Below, in pieces: positions 46,756 to 56,638 of a stretch of DNA of 64,000 bases. A program made the translations under genes and the position numbers. The stretch's first letter is position 1, and every line of letters starts with the position of its first letter. The DNA is from Pseudomonas parafulva. Lineage in GTDB: Bacteria; Pseudomonadota; Gammaproteobacteria; Pseudomonadales; Pseudomonadaceae. The notes beneath the pieces were generated by a model. That model was not told where the DNA came from. It was given only the letters and a program-made list of their open reading frames with translations, and made no database searches. The stretch is taken from assembly GCF_000800255.1 (NCBI RefSeq), contig NZ_CP009747.1, positions 2,294,001 through 2,358,000 on the forward strand. Reading direction: 5' to 3'.

Positions 46756-48801
46756 ATGGATTCCAACGTCCCTCCGTCGCCCAGTACCAGCGACGAACCT
46801 GCCAGCGTGCTCGAACGCCTGCAATTGGCTTTGGATTCCGGTGCGGTCTCAGGCACCTGGGTATGGGACATTGCCAACAACAGTGTCACCGCCGACCTGG
46901 AGTTCTCCCGCTCCTTCGGCCTGCCCGCCGAGCGCTGCAGGGCCGGGATTCCCATCGAAGAGGCCTTTGGCTCCATCCATCCCGACGACCTCGACCGGGT
47001 GGCCGAGGAGATCCAGCGCACCCTACAGCGTGGCGGCGCCTTTCGCTGCGAGTACCGTACCCGCCGCGACGACGGCCAGTACCGCTGGATCGAAGCCAGC
47101 GGCCATGTCGAACTGGACGCGGACGGCACGCCGATACGCTTTCCCGGCGTATTGATCGACATCGAGGGTCGCCGCGCCGCCGAGGCCGAGCGCGACCGCA
47201 TGTCCGCGCTGCTGCGCACCTTCGCCGCTGCCGTGCCTGGTGTGGTGTACGCCAAGGATCTGCAAGGTCGCATGCTGGTGGCCAACCAAGGCACCACCGA
47301 CCTGATTGGCAAGCCGCCGGAGTTCTACCTGGGCAAGACCGACCTGGAGTTCCTCGAAGACAAGGAGCAGGCACGCCAGGTGATGGCCACCGACCAGCGC
47401 ATCATGCGCGAAGGCAAGGCGCAGCAAGTGGAAGAACGGGTCGACCTGGCAGACGGTACCGTGACCATCTGGCTGTCGCACAAGGCGCCGCTGTTCGACG
47501 ACCACGGCAAGGTGATCGGGCTGATCGGCTCGTCCATCGACGTCACCGCCAAACAGGCCGCCGAGCAGGCGCTACGTGAGCTCAACCGCACCCTCGAGGC
47601 ACGTATCAGCGAAGCGGTGGCGCAGAGCGAAGCGGTTCAAGCGGCGCTGAGTCAGGCGCAGAAAATGGAGGCCGTCGGCCAACTCACCGTGGGCATCGCC
47701 CACGACTTCAACAACCTGCTGGCCGGCATCACCGGCAGTCTCGACCTGATCCGCCTGCGCCTGAACCAGGGCCGTACCGCAGACCTGGAGCGCTACGTAT
47801 CAGTGGCCCACACCGCTGCCCAGCGCGCAGCGGCCCTCACCCACCGCTTGCTGGCGTTTTCCCGCAAACAGACGCTGCTGCCGGTGCCCACCGACATGAA
47901 CGCGCTGATCGGCGGTATCGAAGAGCTGATCCAGCGTACCGTCGGCCCCACGGTCAACGTCACCGTCGACCTCAGCCCTACCCTGAAGACCTGCCTGGTC
48001 GACCCGGTGCAGTTCGAAAACGCCCTGCTCAACCTGTGCATCAACGCCCGCGACGCCCTGCCGGGCAGCGGCAACCTCAGCATCCGCACCGCCGCACGCA
48101 CCCTGCTCGGCGCGCAGGACGGCGGCGACAGTCTGCCTGCCGGCAATTATCTGTCCATCGTGGTGGAAGACGACGGCATCGGCATGGACGCTGCGACCCT
48201 GGCCAAAGCCTTCGACCCCTTCTTCACCACCAAGCCGGTCGGCCAGGGTTCGGGGTTGGGATTGTCGATGATCTATGGCTTCGCCAAGCAGTCCGGCGGA
48301 CAGATCAGCCTGGAATCCGAACCCGGCCAGGGCACCCGCGCCTGCCTGCTGCTGCCGGTACACGACACCCAGCCGCTGGCCGCGGGCGAACCCTTGCCGT
48401 CGCTGGCGCTGCCCGACCGTGAAGCCAGCAGGAACATCCTGGTGGTCGACGACGAGGCCTCGGTGCGTGCCTTCGTGACCGAAACCTTATCGGCCCTGGG
48501 CCACGTGGTCATCGAAGCGGCCGACAGCAAGGCGGGTCTGCAGTTGCTGCAATCGAACATCCCCATCGACCTGCTGGTAACCGACATCGGTCTGCCCGGC
48601 GGCATGGACGGTCATTGCATGGCGCTGGAAAGCCGCAAGTACCGGCCGGGATTGCCGATCCTGTTCATGACCGGCTATGCCCACCCGGAGTTGCTGGAGA
48701 GTTCCCCGCTGCGCAGCCAGTGTCCGGTACTGAGCAAACCGTTTTCCCTGGAAGCCCTGGTGCAGCAGGTGCACGCCTTGAGCTACACGGCCTCGTCCTG
48801 A
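46756..48801 (+). CDS. PAS-domain hybrid histidine kinase / response regulator
   Basis: This 681-residue soluble sensor has two PAS domains (about 20-140 and 155-275), a short coiled coil, a HisKA domain with the phospho-acceptor in GIAHDFNNLL (His near 316), and an ATPase domain (DDGIGMDAA, GSGLGLSMIYG). A C-terminal receiver has DDEASVRAF and the acceptor Asp in LLVTDIGLPGGM. No membrane segment is present, so it senses a cytoplasmic signal, perhaps redox or a bound ligand. No partner response regulator is nearby. It converges on the AraC gene with an 11-base gap. Confidence 0.93.
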   Translation: MDSNVPPSPSTSDEPASVLERLQLALDSGAVSGTWVWDIANNSVTADLEFSRSFGLPAERCRAGIPIEEAFGSIHPDDLDRVAEEIQRTLQRGGAFRCEYRTRRDDGQYRWIEASGHVELDADGTPIRFPGVLIDIEGRRAAEAERDRMSALLRTFAAAVPGVVYAKDLQGRMLVANQGTTDLIGKPPEFYLGKTDLEFLEDKEQARQVMATDQRIMREGKAQQVEERVDLADGTVTIWLSHKAPLFDDHGKVIGLIGSSIDVTAKQAAEQALRELNRTLEARISEAVAQSEAVQAALSQAQKMEAVGQLTVGIAHDFNNLLAGITGSLDLIRLRLNQGRTADLERYVSVAHTAAQRAAALTHRLLAFSRKQTLLPVPTDMNALIGGIEELIQRTVGPTVNVTVDLSPTLKTCLVDPVQFENALLNLCINARDALPGSGNLSIRTAARTLLGAQDGGDSLPAGNYLSIVVEDDGIGMDAATLAKAFDPFFTTKPVGQGSGLGLSMIYGFAKQSGGQISLESEPGQGTRACLLLPVHDTQPLAAGEPLPSLALPDREASRNILVVDDEASVRAFVTETLSALGHVVIEAADSKAGLQLLQSNIPIDLLVTDIGLPGGMDGHCMALESRKYRPGLPILFMTGYAHPELLESSPLRSQCPVLSKPFSLEALVQQVHALSYTASS

Positions 48802-48812
48802 GCGCGCACGCG

Positions 48813-49745
48813 TCACTCACGCTTGAGCAGCGTGCAGGGTGCGACACCGAAGGCTTTGCGAAACGCATGGCTGTAATGTGAGAAATCGCTGAAGCCATAG
48901 TCCAGCGCCGCTTGCGAGATGCTCTTGGCCTCACCCCGCTCGAGCGCTCGACGGCTGCCTTCCAGGCGCTCCTTCCAGATGGCCGCGGCTGGAGTCTTCT
49001 GGTGGCGGGCAAAGGCGCGGGTCACCGTGCGTGTGGAGACGTGGTGCGCCTGGGCGATGCGCTCCAGGCTCAGTTCGGGGTCGGCCAGGTGTTGACGGAT
49101 GTAGTGCATTACCCGCCCATGCAGATCCAGCTCGGCATGGGTGATGGTCAGGTCCTGCCATTCCAGGCTCAGCACCAGCAGGTCCAGCAGCGTTTCAGCA
49201 TAGCGCGCGCTCAGCGCGCCCTCGCCCAAGGTGCCGTGGCTGGCGGCTTGCTGAAGCATGGCGCGCAGCGGCAACACGCCCGGCCGGTGCGCGTCCAGCA
49301 CCGTGGCGGTGCGTTGCTCGATGCCGGGCACCCGCGACGCCAGCCAGTGCCGGGGAATGCGCAGCAGGTGATTTTCGGTACCACCCAGACTGAAACGGAA
49401 ACGCTGGTCTGCGTCGTAAAGAAACAAATCGTCCGCCGCCAGCCGGGCCTGACGCCCGCCTTGCTCGAACTGTCCATAGCCTTGGCGGGTGAACCCCAGC
49501 CATAGATCGTCGTTTGGATCGCTGCGGACGTGATCCTGCTCGCGGGCCCAATGATGCAGCGGCGCCGACAAGGTATACAGCTCCAGCGGACCGATGCCCT
49601 TGACCCCCAGCGTGCCCTGGAAATCGCTCTGCGACGCCGGTTCGCTGTCCGCCTTCAGGCAGTGCTGGCAGACCACGTCGCGCCAGTAGTCGAAACGGCG
49701 CGGCGCCTCCACGGCAAGGGTCGAGTAGCGATTCGAATCAGGCAT
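48813..49745 (-). CDS. AraC/XylS-family regulator of the aldoxime-nitrile operon (NhpR-like)
   Basis: This 310-residue regulator has an AraC_binding_2-type N-terminal domain (LYTLSAPLHHWAREQDH) and a C-terminal AraC DNA-binding domain (LERIAQAHHVSTRTVTRAFA, ISQAALDYGFSDFSHYSHAF). It is divergent from the aldoxime dehydratase gene. In P. chlororaphis B23 an AraC/XylS protein, NhpR, controls the equivalent oxd/nitrile hydratase genes, so the same role is likely. I start it at MPDSNRYSTLAVEAP, which has GAGG upstream. Inducer (aldoxime or nitrile) inferred. Confidence 0.9.
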   Translation of the reverse strand: MPDSNRYSTLAVEAPRRFDYWRDVVCQHCLKADSEPASQSDFQGTLGVKGIGPLELYTLSAPLHHWAREQDHVRSDPNDDLWLGFTRQGYGQFEQGGRQARLAADDLFLYDADQRFRFSLGGTENHLLRIPRHWLASRVPGIEQRTATVLDAHRPGVLPLRAMLQQAASHGTLGEGALSARYAETLLDLLVLSLEWQDLTITHAELDLHGRVMHYIRQHLADPELSLERIAQAHHVSTRTVTRAFARHQKTPAAAIWKERLEGSRRALERGEAKSISQAALDYGFSDFSHYSHAFRKAFGVAPCTLLKRE

Positions 49746-50069
49746 GGCTTGGACCTCGAACGGCGCGGTGCAGCGTGTGGAGTGGAGTGACGCGAGTACA
49801 GGGGCAGCAAGTTTCACGCCAGCGCCGCAAGGCCGCACAGTCCATCGCCCAACGCTGAAAGCCGCACCCTTCTGGTGCTTGCCGCCAGTTCCAGCCCCAT
49901 GCGGGTACAGCGCCCGGACGCTGTCCTTCCCAACCAACAGGTTGTCCCGACCGACCAAGCGGCGCGCCCAGACGCTGCCTAACGTTTAGCCGACGCCGGG
50001 CGCATCCCGGCGCCGCAAGGCTGCGTGCACAGCGCCTGATGACAACCAAGAAGAATAAGGAGCCGCCCC
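49746..50069. promoter_or_regulatory. Divergent regulatory region of the aldoxime-nitrile operon (324 bases)
   Basis: No gene is seen here. It should contain the AraC-family operator and both promoters. A perfect hairpin, CGCCGGG-CGCAT-CCCGGCG (49994-50012), lies 57 bases before the dehydratase ATG, either in the leader RNA or as an operator. AAGGAG gives the dehydratase a strong ribosome site. I could not identify direct-repeat operator half-sites by eye. Confidence 0.6.
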
Positions 50070-51155
50070 ATGGAATCCGCAATCGACAAGCATCTGAAAT
50101 GTCCCAGGACGCTTTCGCGTCGGGTCCCCGACCAGTACCAGCCGCCCTTCCCGATGTGGGTGGCGCGCGCCGGCGAAGAGCTGCGCCAGGTGGTGATGGC
50201 TTACCTGGGTGTGCAGTACCAGGGCGAAGCACAAAAAGCCGCGGCGCTGGCTGCCCTGCAGCACATCGTCGCCAGCTTCGCCCTGAGCGATGGCCCGCTC
50301 AACCACGACCTGACCCACCACACCGACAACAGCGGCTACGACAATCTGATCGTGGTCGGCTACTGGAAGGACCCCGCCGCGTACTGCCGCTGGCTGCGCA
50401 GCAGCGAGGTGGATGGCTGGTGGTCGGCCGAGGCACGCCTGCACGAGGGCCTGGGCTACTTCCGCGAGGTGGTGGCGCCGCGCGCCGAGCAGTTCGAAAC
50501 CCTGTACGCCTTCCGCGAAGACCTGCCAGGTGTCGGCGCGGTGATGGACAGCACCAGCGGCGAGATCGAGGAGCACGGCTACTGGGGCTCGATGCGCGAC
50601 CGCTTCCCAGCGTCGCAGACCGACTGGATGGAGCCTGACGACGAACTGCGCATCCTCAGCGGCGACCCGGCCAAGGGCGGTCGGGTGATCGTCGGCGGCC
50701 ACGACAACATCGCGCTGATCCGCTCCGGGCAAGACTGGGCCGAGGCCGGCCCCGAGGAGCGCTCGCTGTACCTGGACGAAATCCTTCCCACCCTGGAGGC
50801 CGGCATGGACTTCCTGCGCGACAACGGCGCGCCGCTGGGCTGCTACAGCAACCGCTTCGTGCGCAACATCGACCTGCAGGGCAACCTGCTCGACACCAGC
50901 TACAACATCGGCCACTGGCGCTCGGTGGAAAAGCTCGAACGCTGGGCCGAATCACACCCCACCCACCTGCGCATCTTCGTCACCTTCTTCCGCGTGGCCG
51001 CCGGCCTGCAGAAGCTGCGCCTGTACCACGAAGTGTCGGTCAGCGATGGTCGTCAGCAACTGTTCGAGTACATCAACTGCCATGCCCAGACCGGCATGCT
51101 GCGCGATGCCAAGCCCGCGCCCCAGGCGTGCCCGGCACAGGCGAACGCCTCATGA
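50070..51155 (+). CDS. oxdA: Aliphatic/phenylacetaldoxime dehydratase (heme enzyme)
   Basis: This 361-residue enzyme dehydrates aldoximes (R-CH=N-OH) to nitriles using b-type heme. The proximal heme ligand H299 (ESHPTHLRIF) and the distal catalytic H320 (LRLYHEVS) fall exactly on the numbers known for OxdA. The supporting residues R178 (MRDRFP) and S219 (LIRSG) also match. The start MESAIDKHLKCPRTLSRR closely resembles P. chlororaphis OxdA. It heads an operon with amidase and nitrile hydratase, so the pathway aldoxime, nitrile, amide, acid is complete. Confidence 0.96.
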   Translation: MESAIDKHLKCPRTLSRRVPDQYQPPFPMWVARAGEELRQVVMAYLGVQYQGEAQKAAALAALQHIVASFALSDGPLNHDLTHHTDNSGYDNLIVVGYWKDPAAYCRWLRSSEVDGWWSAEARLHEGLGYFREVVAPRAEQFETLYAFREDLPGVGAVMDSTSGEIEEHGYWGSMRDRFPASQTDWMEPDDELRILSGDPAKGGRVIVGGHDNIALIRSGQDWAEAGPEERSLYLDEILPTLEAGMDFLRDNGAPLGCYSNRFVRNIDLQGNLLDTSYNIGHWRSVEKLERWAESHPTHLRIFVTFFRVAAGLQKLRLYHEVSVSDGRQQLFEYINCHAQTGMLRDAKPAPQACPAQANAS

Positions 51156-52030
51156 ACGCGGCCAACTCCACCCTGCGCCTGCTCGGCCTGGGCCTGCTGC
51201 TGCCAGGGGTTGCAGCGAATGCCGTGGAAGTGGCGCCCGGCGACTATGAACAGTACCCGGTCGGCGCCACCATCGGCGCGATCTACTACCAGCATTCGAG
51301 CACCAACGCGCTATATGCCCAGGACCACAAGGTCAGTTCCGATTTCAAGCTGCGCTCGGACATCGGCATCCTGCGTCTGCTGCACGTGATCGCCCTGAGC
51401 GACACGGTGACCCTCGACCCGCAGTTCCTGCTGCCCTTCGGTCACGTTTCCGGGCATGGCGACGCCTCCCCCCTGGGCAGCGCCGACGGCATCGGCGACC
51501 TGATCCTGGCGGCACCGGTCAAGCTGCGCCTGAACGACGCCCGCGACACCTTGAGCCTGACCCCCTACCTGTTCGTGCCGACGGGCAACTACGACCGCGA
51601 CGATCCGCTGAACATCGGCGAGAACCGCTGGAAGTTCGAACTGCAAGGCGCCTACGTCAAGCACTTCGACGAGCACTGGGCCTTGGACCTGGTCGGTGGC
51701 GCCACCTGGTACGGCGACAACGACGACTACGGCCCAGCCAGCCAGCGTCTGGAGCAGGACGTGTCCTACGCAGCGCAGATCATGGCCCGCTACATGCCGG
51801 ATGCCGCCACCACCTTCGCCATCGGCGTGGGCCACACCTGGGGCGGCGAGACCGAAATCGAGCAGTTGAACCAGGACAACCGGCTCGGCACCACCAACCT
51901 GCGCCTGACCGCCACCCGTTTCGTCACCCCCAAGGACCAGGTGCAGGTGCAACTGGGTCGCGACCTGGCGGTGGAAAACGGGCCCAAGGAAGACCTGCGC
52001 GTGAATCTGCGCTATGCGCATATTTTCTGA
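51152..52030 (+). CDS. Outer-membrane channel-like protein (phenol/MetA-pathway family)
   Basis: This 292-residue exported protein has a signal peptide ([17 protein letters not shown]). The alternating strand pattern and C-terminal aromatic ([10 protein letters not shown]) suggest an outer-membrane beta-barrel of the phenol_MetA_deg type, found in aromatic and hydrocarbon catabolic operons. The ATG overlaps the dehydratase stop by four bases, which places it firmly in the operon. It probably helps aldoximes or nitriles cross the outer membrane; this role is inferred. Confidence 0.8.
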   Translation: MNAANSTLRLLGLGLLLPGVAANAVEVAPGDYEQYPVGATIGAIYYQHSSTNALYAQDHKVSSDFKLRSDIGILRLLHVIALSDTVTLDPQFLLPFGHVSGHGDASPLGSADGIGDLILAAPVKLRLNDARDTLSLTPYLFVPTGNYDRDDPLNIGENRWKFELQGAYVKHFDEHWALDLVGGATWYGDNDDYGPASQRLEQDVSYAAQIMARYMPDAATTFAIGVGHTWGGETEIEQLNQDNRLGTTNLRLTATRFVTPKDQVQVQLGRDLAVENGPKEDLRVNLRYAHIF

Positions 52031-52080
52031 TCGGCGGCCGCCACGCCCACCCTCACCGACCTGACCCCAAGGACCGCACC

Positions 52081-53595
52081 ATGGCCATCGACCGCCCCAC
52101 CGCCGAACAATTGCAGGCGCTCGCCCAGCGCCTGCACATGCACTTGACACCCGAACAGGCCAGCGAATACCTGACCTTGATGCAGGGCAGTTTCGAGGCC
52201 TACGATCTGATCGACGAACTGCCCGACTACACCCCGGTAGCACCCGCCTCACCGCGCCCCAGCCATCGCCCAGCCTCGAGCGACAACCCGCTCAACGCTT
52301 GGTACTACCGCTGCGAAGTGAGCGGCGCGGTGGACGGCAAGCTGGCCGGGCGCAGCGTCGCCCTCAAAGACAACATCGCCCTGGCCGGCGTGCCAATGAT
52401 GAATGGCGCCACGCCCTTGGAAGGCTTCGTGCCCGGCTTCGACGCCACGGTGGTGACGCGCCTGCTGGAGGCCGGCGCGACCGTACTGGGCAAGGCCACC
52501 TGCGAGCACTACTGCCTCTCCGGCGGCAGCCATACCTCCGACCCGGCACCGGTGCACAACCCGCACCGCCACGGCTATGCCGCCGGCGGCTCGTCGTCGG
52601 GCAGCGCCGCGCTGGTCGCCGCCGGCCAGGTGGACATGGCCGTAGGTGGCGACCAAGGCGGCTCGATCCGCATTCCTTCGGCCTTCTGTGGCACCTACGG
52701 CATGAAACCGACCCATGGTTTGGTGCCCTACACCGGGATCATGGCCATCGAAGCGACCCTCGACCACGCCGGCCCCATCACCGCCAACGTGCGCGACAAC
52801 GCGCTGATGCTCGAAGTGCTGGCCGGGGCCGACGGCCTCGACCCGCGCCAGGCCGCGCCGCAGGTCGATCACTACACCCAGTACCTGGACCGCGGCGCCA
52901 AGGGTCTGCGCATCGGTGTGCTGCGCGAGGGCTTCGAGTTGGCCAACCTCGATCCACGCGTGGCCGACAAGGTCAACGCGGCCATCGAACGCCTCGCCTC
53001 GCTGGGGGCTCAGGTAGCGCCGGTGTCGGTGGCCGAACATCGGCTGGCCGGTGCCTTGTGGCATCCCATCGGCTGCGAAGGCCTGACCAGCCAACTGATG
53101 CACGGCAACGGCGCCGGCTTCAACTGGAAAGGCCTGTACGACGTGGCCCTGCTGGACAAGCAGGTCGGCTGGCGCACCCAGGCCGACCGGCTGTCGCCTT
53201 CACTGAAGCTGTGCATGTTCGTCGGCCAGTATGGTCTGGAGCGCTACCACGGACGCTACTACGCCAAGGCGCAGAACATCGCGCGCCTGGCCCGCGCCGC
53301 CTACGACCAGGCGCTGCAGCACTACGATGTGCTGGTGATGCCGACCGTACCGATCCTGGCCCAGCCACACCCACCCAAGGACTGCTCGATCAGCGAGTAC
53401 GTGGCCCGCGCCCTGGAGATGATCGGCAACACCAGCGCCCAGGACATCACCGGCCACCCGGCGATGTCGATCCCCTGCGGTCTGGTCGATGGCCTGCCGG
53501 TGGGCTTGATGCTGGTCGCCCGCCACCATGCCGAGGGCCTGCTGTACCAAGCCGCCGCCGCCTTCGAAGCCAGCACCGACTGGCGCACCTTGTAA
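52081..53595 (+). CDS. Amidase (amidase-signature family)
   Basis: This 504-residue amidase hydrolyses the amide made by nitrile hydratase to acid and ammonia. The Ser-cisSer-Lys triad is K96 (SVALKDNIA), S171 (YAAGGSSSG) and S195 ([11 protein letters not shown]), the same positions as in nitrile-linked amidases of Rhodococcus and P. chlororaphis. [14 protein letters not shown] is the family signature. It lies between the outer-membrane protein and the nitrile hydratase subunits. Confidence 0.95.
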   Translation: MAIDRPTAEQLQALAQRLHMHLTPEQASEYLTLMQGSFEAYDLIDELPDYTPVAPASPRPSHRPASSDNPLNAWYYRCEVSGAVDGKLAGRSVALKDNIALAGVPMMNGATPLEGFVPGFDATVVTRLLEAGATVLGKATCEHYCLSGGSHTSDPAPVHNPHRHGYAAGGSSSGSAALVAAGQVDMAVGGDQGGSIRIPSAFCGTYGMKPTHGLVPYTGIMAIEATLDHAGPITANVRDNALMLEVLAGADGLDPRQAAPQVDHYTQYLDRGAKGLRIGVLREGFELANLDPRVADKVNAAIERLASLGAQVAPVSVAEHRLAGALWHPIGCEGLTSQLMHGNGAGFNWKGLYDVALLDKQVGWRTQADRLSPSLKLCMFVGQYGLERYHGRYYAKAQNIARLARAAYDQALQHYDVLVMPTVPILAQPHPPKDCSISEYVARALEMIGNTSAQDITGHPAMSIPCGLVDGLPVGLMLVARHHAEGLLYQAAAAFEASTDWRTL

Positions 53596-53625
53596 CCGAC
53601 CGTGCCCGCCCCTGAGGAGATCACC

Positions 53626-54225
53626 ATGAGCACATCAGTGCCGACACCCGAAACCACCAGCCCCGGCCAGCGCGCGCGCGCCTTGCTCAAGGTCATGCGC
53701 GACCAGGACATGATTCCCGACGGCTACATCGAGCACCTCACCGACCTGATGGAGAACCAGTGGGATCCAGCCAACGGCGCACGCGTGGTGGCGCGCGCCT
53801 GGGTCGACGAGGACTTCCGCCGCCTGCTGCTCGAGGATGGCACCGCGGCCTGTGCCCAGTTCGGCTACACCGGGCCACAGGGCGAATACATCGTGGCATT
53901 GGAAGACACCCCACAATTGAAGAATGTCATCGTCTGCAGCCTGTGTTCGTGCACCGCCTGGCCGGTGCTGGGGCTGCCGCCGGAGTGGTACAAGGGCTTC
54001 GAATTCCGTGCCCGGCTGGTGCGCGAAGGCCGCACGGTGCTCAAAGAACTGGGCACCGAACTGCCGGCCCAGACCCAGGTACGCGTCTGGGACACCACCG
54101 CCGAAACCCGCTATCTGGTGCTACCGCTACGACCAGCTGGCAGCGAACACCTGGACGAACAGGCCCTGCGCAGCCTGGTCACCAAGGACGTGCTGATCGG
54201 CGTCGCCCTGCCCGTGGTGCGCTGA
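53626..54225 (+). CDS. nthA: Nitrile hydratase alpha subunit, iron type
   Basis: This 199-residue subunit carries the metal-binding claw C104-S-L-C107-S-C109 in [13 protein letters not shown]. The CSLCSC form is iron type; cobalt enzymes have CTLCSC. Two of these cysteines become sulfenic and sulfinic acids in the mature enzyme. I start it at [12 protein letters not shown], seven bases after GAGGAG. With the beta subunit it hydrates nitriles to amides. Confidence 0.96.
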   Translation: MSTSVPTPETTSPGQRARALLKVMRDQDMIPDGYIEHLTDLMENQWDPANGARVVARAWVDEDFRRLLLEDGTAACAQFGYTGPQGEYIVALEDTPQLKNVIVCSLCSCTAWPVLGLPPEWYKGFEFRARLVREGRTVLKELGTELPAQTQVRVWDTTAETRYLVLPLRPAGSEHLDEQALRSLVTKDVLIGVALPVVR

Positions 54226-54264
54226 GCCCAGCGCTTTCTCCCTCTTCCAGACAGGTACATCTGC

Positions 54265-54912
54265 ATGAACGGATTTCACGACCTCGGCGGCTTCCAGGGC
54301 TTCGGCCAGGTGCCCCACCGCATCGACAGCCTCAGCTACAAACCGGTGTTCAAGGACGATTGGGAGCACCTGGCCTACAGCCTGATGTTCGTCGCCTGCG
54401 ACCACCTGGGGCTGTTCAGCATCGACGAAGTACGCCACGCCGTCGAACGCCTGGACGTGCGCCAACACGTCGGCACCACCTACTACGAGCGGTATGTCAT
54501 CGCCACCGCCTCGCTGCTGGTGGAAGCCGGCGCGATCAGCCGCGAGGCGCTGAACCAAGCGCTCGGGGCGCCATTCAAGCTGGCCAACCCGCCGCACAGC
54601 AAAGGCCGTGCAGCCATTGCCGACCGTGTGCCGTTCGAGGTCGGCGAGCGGGTGCGGGTGCGCGACGAGCACGTCGCCGGTCACGTGCGCTTCCCCGGCT
54701 ACGTGCGCGGCAAGGAGGGCGTGGTGCTGCACCGGACCCGCGAGCGCTGGCCGTTCCCGGACAGCATCGGCCATGGCGACCGTTCGGCGCTGCTGCAGCC
54801 GACCTACCATGTGCAGTTCGAGGTGCGCGACCTGTGGGGCGACGCCGCCGACGACGGGCAGGTGGTGGTCGACCTGTTCGAGAGCTACCTGGACCGGGTG
54901 CCGCAGTCGTGA
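54265..54912 (+). CDS. nthB: Nitrile hydratase beta subunit
   Basis: This 215-residue beta subunit begins [14 protein letters not shown], a strongly conserved NHase-beta start. The helical [17 protein letters not shown] segment and the C-terminal SH3-like barrel ([26 protein letters not shown]) are present. Its stop overlaps the GTG start of the activator gene. It forms the heterodimer with the alpha subunit. Confidence 0.96.
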   Translation: MNGFHDLGGFQGFGQVPHRIDSLSYKPVFKDDWEHLAYSLMFVACDHLGLFSIDEVRHAVERLDVRQHVGTTYYERYVIATASLLVEAGAISREALNQALGAPFKLANPPHSKGRAAIADRVPFEVGERVRVRDEHVAGHVRFPGYVRGKEGVVLHRTRERWPFPDSIGHGDRSALLQPTYHVQFEVRDLWGDAADDGQVVVDLFESYLDRVPQS

Positions 54913-56105
54913 ACGCGGCGGCGAACCTGCCCACGCGTCTGCCGGTGACGGTGCTGTCGGGGTTTCTCGGCGCCGGCAAGACCACCGTGCTCAACCACAT
55001 CCTGCGCAACCGCGCCGGCCTGCGCGTGGCGGTGATCGTCAACGACATGAGCGAGGTGAACATCGACGCCGAGGACGTCGAACGCCAGGTCAGCCTCAAC
55101 CGCGGCAGCGACCAATTGGTGGAGATGAGCAACGGCTGCATTTGCTGCACATTGCGCGCTGACCTGCTGGAGCAGGTCAGCCATCTGGCGCGGGCCGGAC
55201 GCTTCGATTACCTGCTGATCGAATCCACCGGTATTTCCGAACCAATGCCGGTGGCCGAGACCTTCGCTTTTCTCGACCGCGATGGCTTTAGCCTGAGCGA
55301 GCTGGCGCGCCTGGACACGCTGGTGACGGTGGTCGATGCCAGCAGCTTCGAAGGGTTGCTCGGCTCATCGGTGCCAGCCGGCGGCGAGCCAGGGCAACGG
55401 CCACTGGGCGAATTGCTGATCGAGCAGGTGGAATACGCCAACGTGATCCTGGTGAACAAGCTCGACCTGTTGCCGGAGGCGGCTTATCCAGCGCTGGAGG
55501 CGATGCTGCAGCAGCTCAACCCGCAGGCGCGGATCGTGCCCATGGTGCGCGGGGAGATTGCCTTGGACCGCGTGCTGGGCACGCGCTTGTTCGACCTGCC
55601 GAGCCTGGCGCGCTCGCCGGGCTGGATGCAGCAGATGGACACGCTGGGCACGCCTGAGCCGGAATCGGCCACCTATGGCATCGTCTCGTGGGTGTACCGC
55701 GAGCGTGCGCCGTTTCATCCGCAGCGTCTGCAGGCACTGTTGCAGCGGCCCTGGCGCAATGGTCGACTGCTGCGCTGCAAAGGCTATTTCTGGGTGGCCA
55801 GCCGCTTCTTTGAAATCGGTCTGCTGGCGCAGAACGCCGGGCACTTCCAGTGGCAGCACGACGGGCGCTGGTGGCGGTTCATCGACCAGACACAATGGCC
55901 GGTCGATGCTTATCGGCGCCAAGCCATTCTCGACAAGTGGGACGAACAGGTGGGCGACTGCCGACAGGAGATCGTGTTCATCGGTCAGGGGCTGGACTGG
56001 CAGCTCCTGCGCGAGGAACTGGACGCGTGCCTGCTCAGCGAGCAGGAAATCCTCGAGGGCCCACAGCACTGGCGGAGGCTGCCGGGAGCCGAGGCCTTCG
56101 CCTGA
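54909..56105 (+). CDS. Nitrile hydratase activator (P47K/CobW-family GTPase)
   Basis: This 398-residue COG0523 GTPase has Walker [10 protein letters not shown], the metal-binding CxCC in [12 protein letters not shown] and the NKLDLL base motif. Iron-type nitrile hydratases need such an activator for metal insertion. It starts at GTG overlapping the beta-subunit stop (GTGA), so expression is coupled. The C-terminal domain ([13 protein letters not shown]) is standard. It is the last gene of the operon, 10 bases from the convergent membrane-protein gene. Confidence 0.93.
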   Translation: MNAAANLPTRLPVTVLSGFLGAGKTTVLNHILRNRAGLRVAVIVNDMSEVNIDAEDVERQVSLNRGSDQLVEMSNGCICCTLRADLLEQVSHLARAGRFDYLLIESTGISEPMPVAETFAFLDRDGFSLSELARLDTLVTVVDASSFEGLLGSSVPAGGEPGQRPLGELLIEQVEYANVILVNKLDLLPEAAYPALEAMLQQLNPQARIVPMVRGEIALDRVLGTRLFDLPSLARSPGWMQQMDTLGTPEPESATYGIVSWVYRERAPFHPQRLQALLQRPWRNGRLLRCKGYFWVASRFFEIGLLAQNAGHFQWQHDGRWWRFIDQTQWPVDAYRRQAILDKWDEQVGDCRQEIVFIGQGLDWQLLREELDACLLSEQEILEGPQHWRRLPGAEAFA

Positions 56106-56115
56106 GGGTGCCGCC

Positions 56116-56553
56116 CTAGGCCAATTGTGGCCCTTCATCAACCACGGCTGGCCGCTCGATGGCCCTGATCGGCAGCAACTGCGCGCCGGCCCACAGCAAC
56201 TCCAGCGCCAGGATGGCCCCGATCAGCGCAGTGGCGCCGTGCAGCAGTGCATAGACTTGCCAGGAGGCGAACAGCAGCCGGCCTACCGCGTCATAGCGGC
56301 CCAGGCGCCGCTCGGGATGACGAATGCGCAGCCAGGCCCAGACACACACGATCGAGCCCATCAAGTTGGCCATCATCATCTGCACCGGTTCGAATGCCGG
56401 CAGGTTGCCGCTCAGGCCCAATGTCGCGTGGAGTGCCGTCAGCCAGCCGTGGAGCAGCACGAAGGTCCAGGGGGTGGCGAACGCGACGGTGATGGCGAAG
56501 TCATACACGCCACTGGCGCGCACCAGACGACGGTATTGGGAAGGGGTCCACAT
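56116..56553 (-). CDS. Small integral membrane protein (145 aa)
   Basis: This 145-residue protein has three or four predicted membrane helices (FAITVAFATPWTFVLLHGWL, MMMANLMGSIVCVWAWL, LLFASWQVYALLHGATALIG). I do not recognise the family. It is transcribed away from the MerR gene, and its promoter contains a MerR-type operator with the long spacer typical of MerR activation. It is therefore probably the target gene of that regulator. Transport or stress defence is possible, but the substrate is unknown. Confidence 0.75.
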   Translation of the reverse strand: MWTPSQYRRLVRASGVYDFAITVAFATPWTFVLLHGWLTALHATLGLSGNLPAFEPVQMMMANLMGSIVCVWAWLRIRHPERRLGRYDAVGRLLFASWQVYALLHGATALIGAILALELLWAGAQLLPIRAIERPAVVDEGPQLA

Positions 56554-56587
56554 GCGGGCTGCTCCTGAGCATCAATGAAGGCGCCAG

Positions 56588-56617
56588 GCTAAACCCTGGA
56601 GTATGCTCCAAGGTCAA
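56588..56617 (-). promoter_or_regulatory. MerR-type promoter/operator of the small membrane-protein gene
   Basis: On the minus strand TTGACC (56612-56617) and a TTTAGC/TTAGCC -10 (about 56588-56593) are 18-19 bases apart. Between them is a near-perfect dyad, ACCCTGGAG-tatg-CTCCAAGGT (56593-56614) read on the plus strand, with one mismatch between half-sites. A dyad inside an over-long spacer is the hallmark of MerR-activated promoters. The MerR start codon is 25 bases away. Confidence 0.8.
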
Positions 56618-56638
56618 GTGCCCCTAGAGGAAAATCCC

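Noticed and set aside
53760-54908. A long N-terminal extension of the nitrile hydratase activator
   Set aside because: The open frame extends upstream through the alpha and beta subunit genes, but the extra residues are an out-of-frame reading of those genes. The GTG at 54909 coupled to the beta stop is the sensible start.
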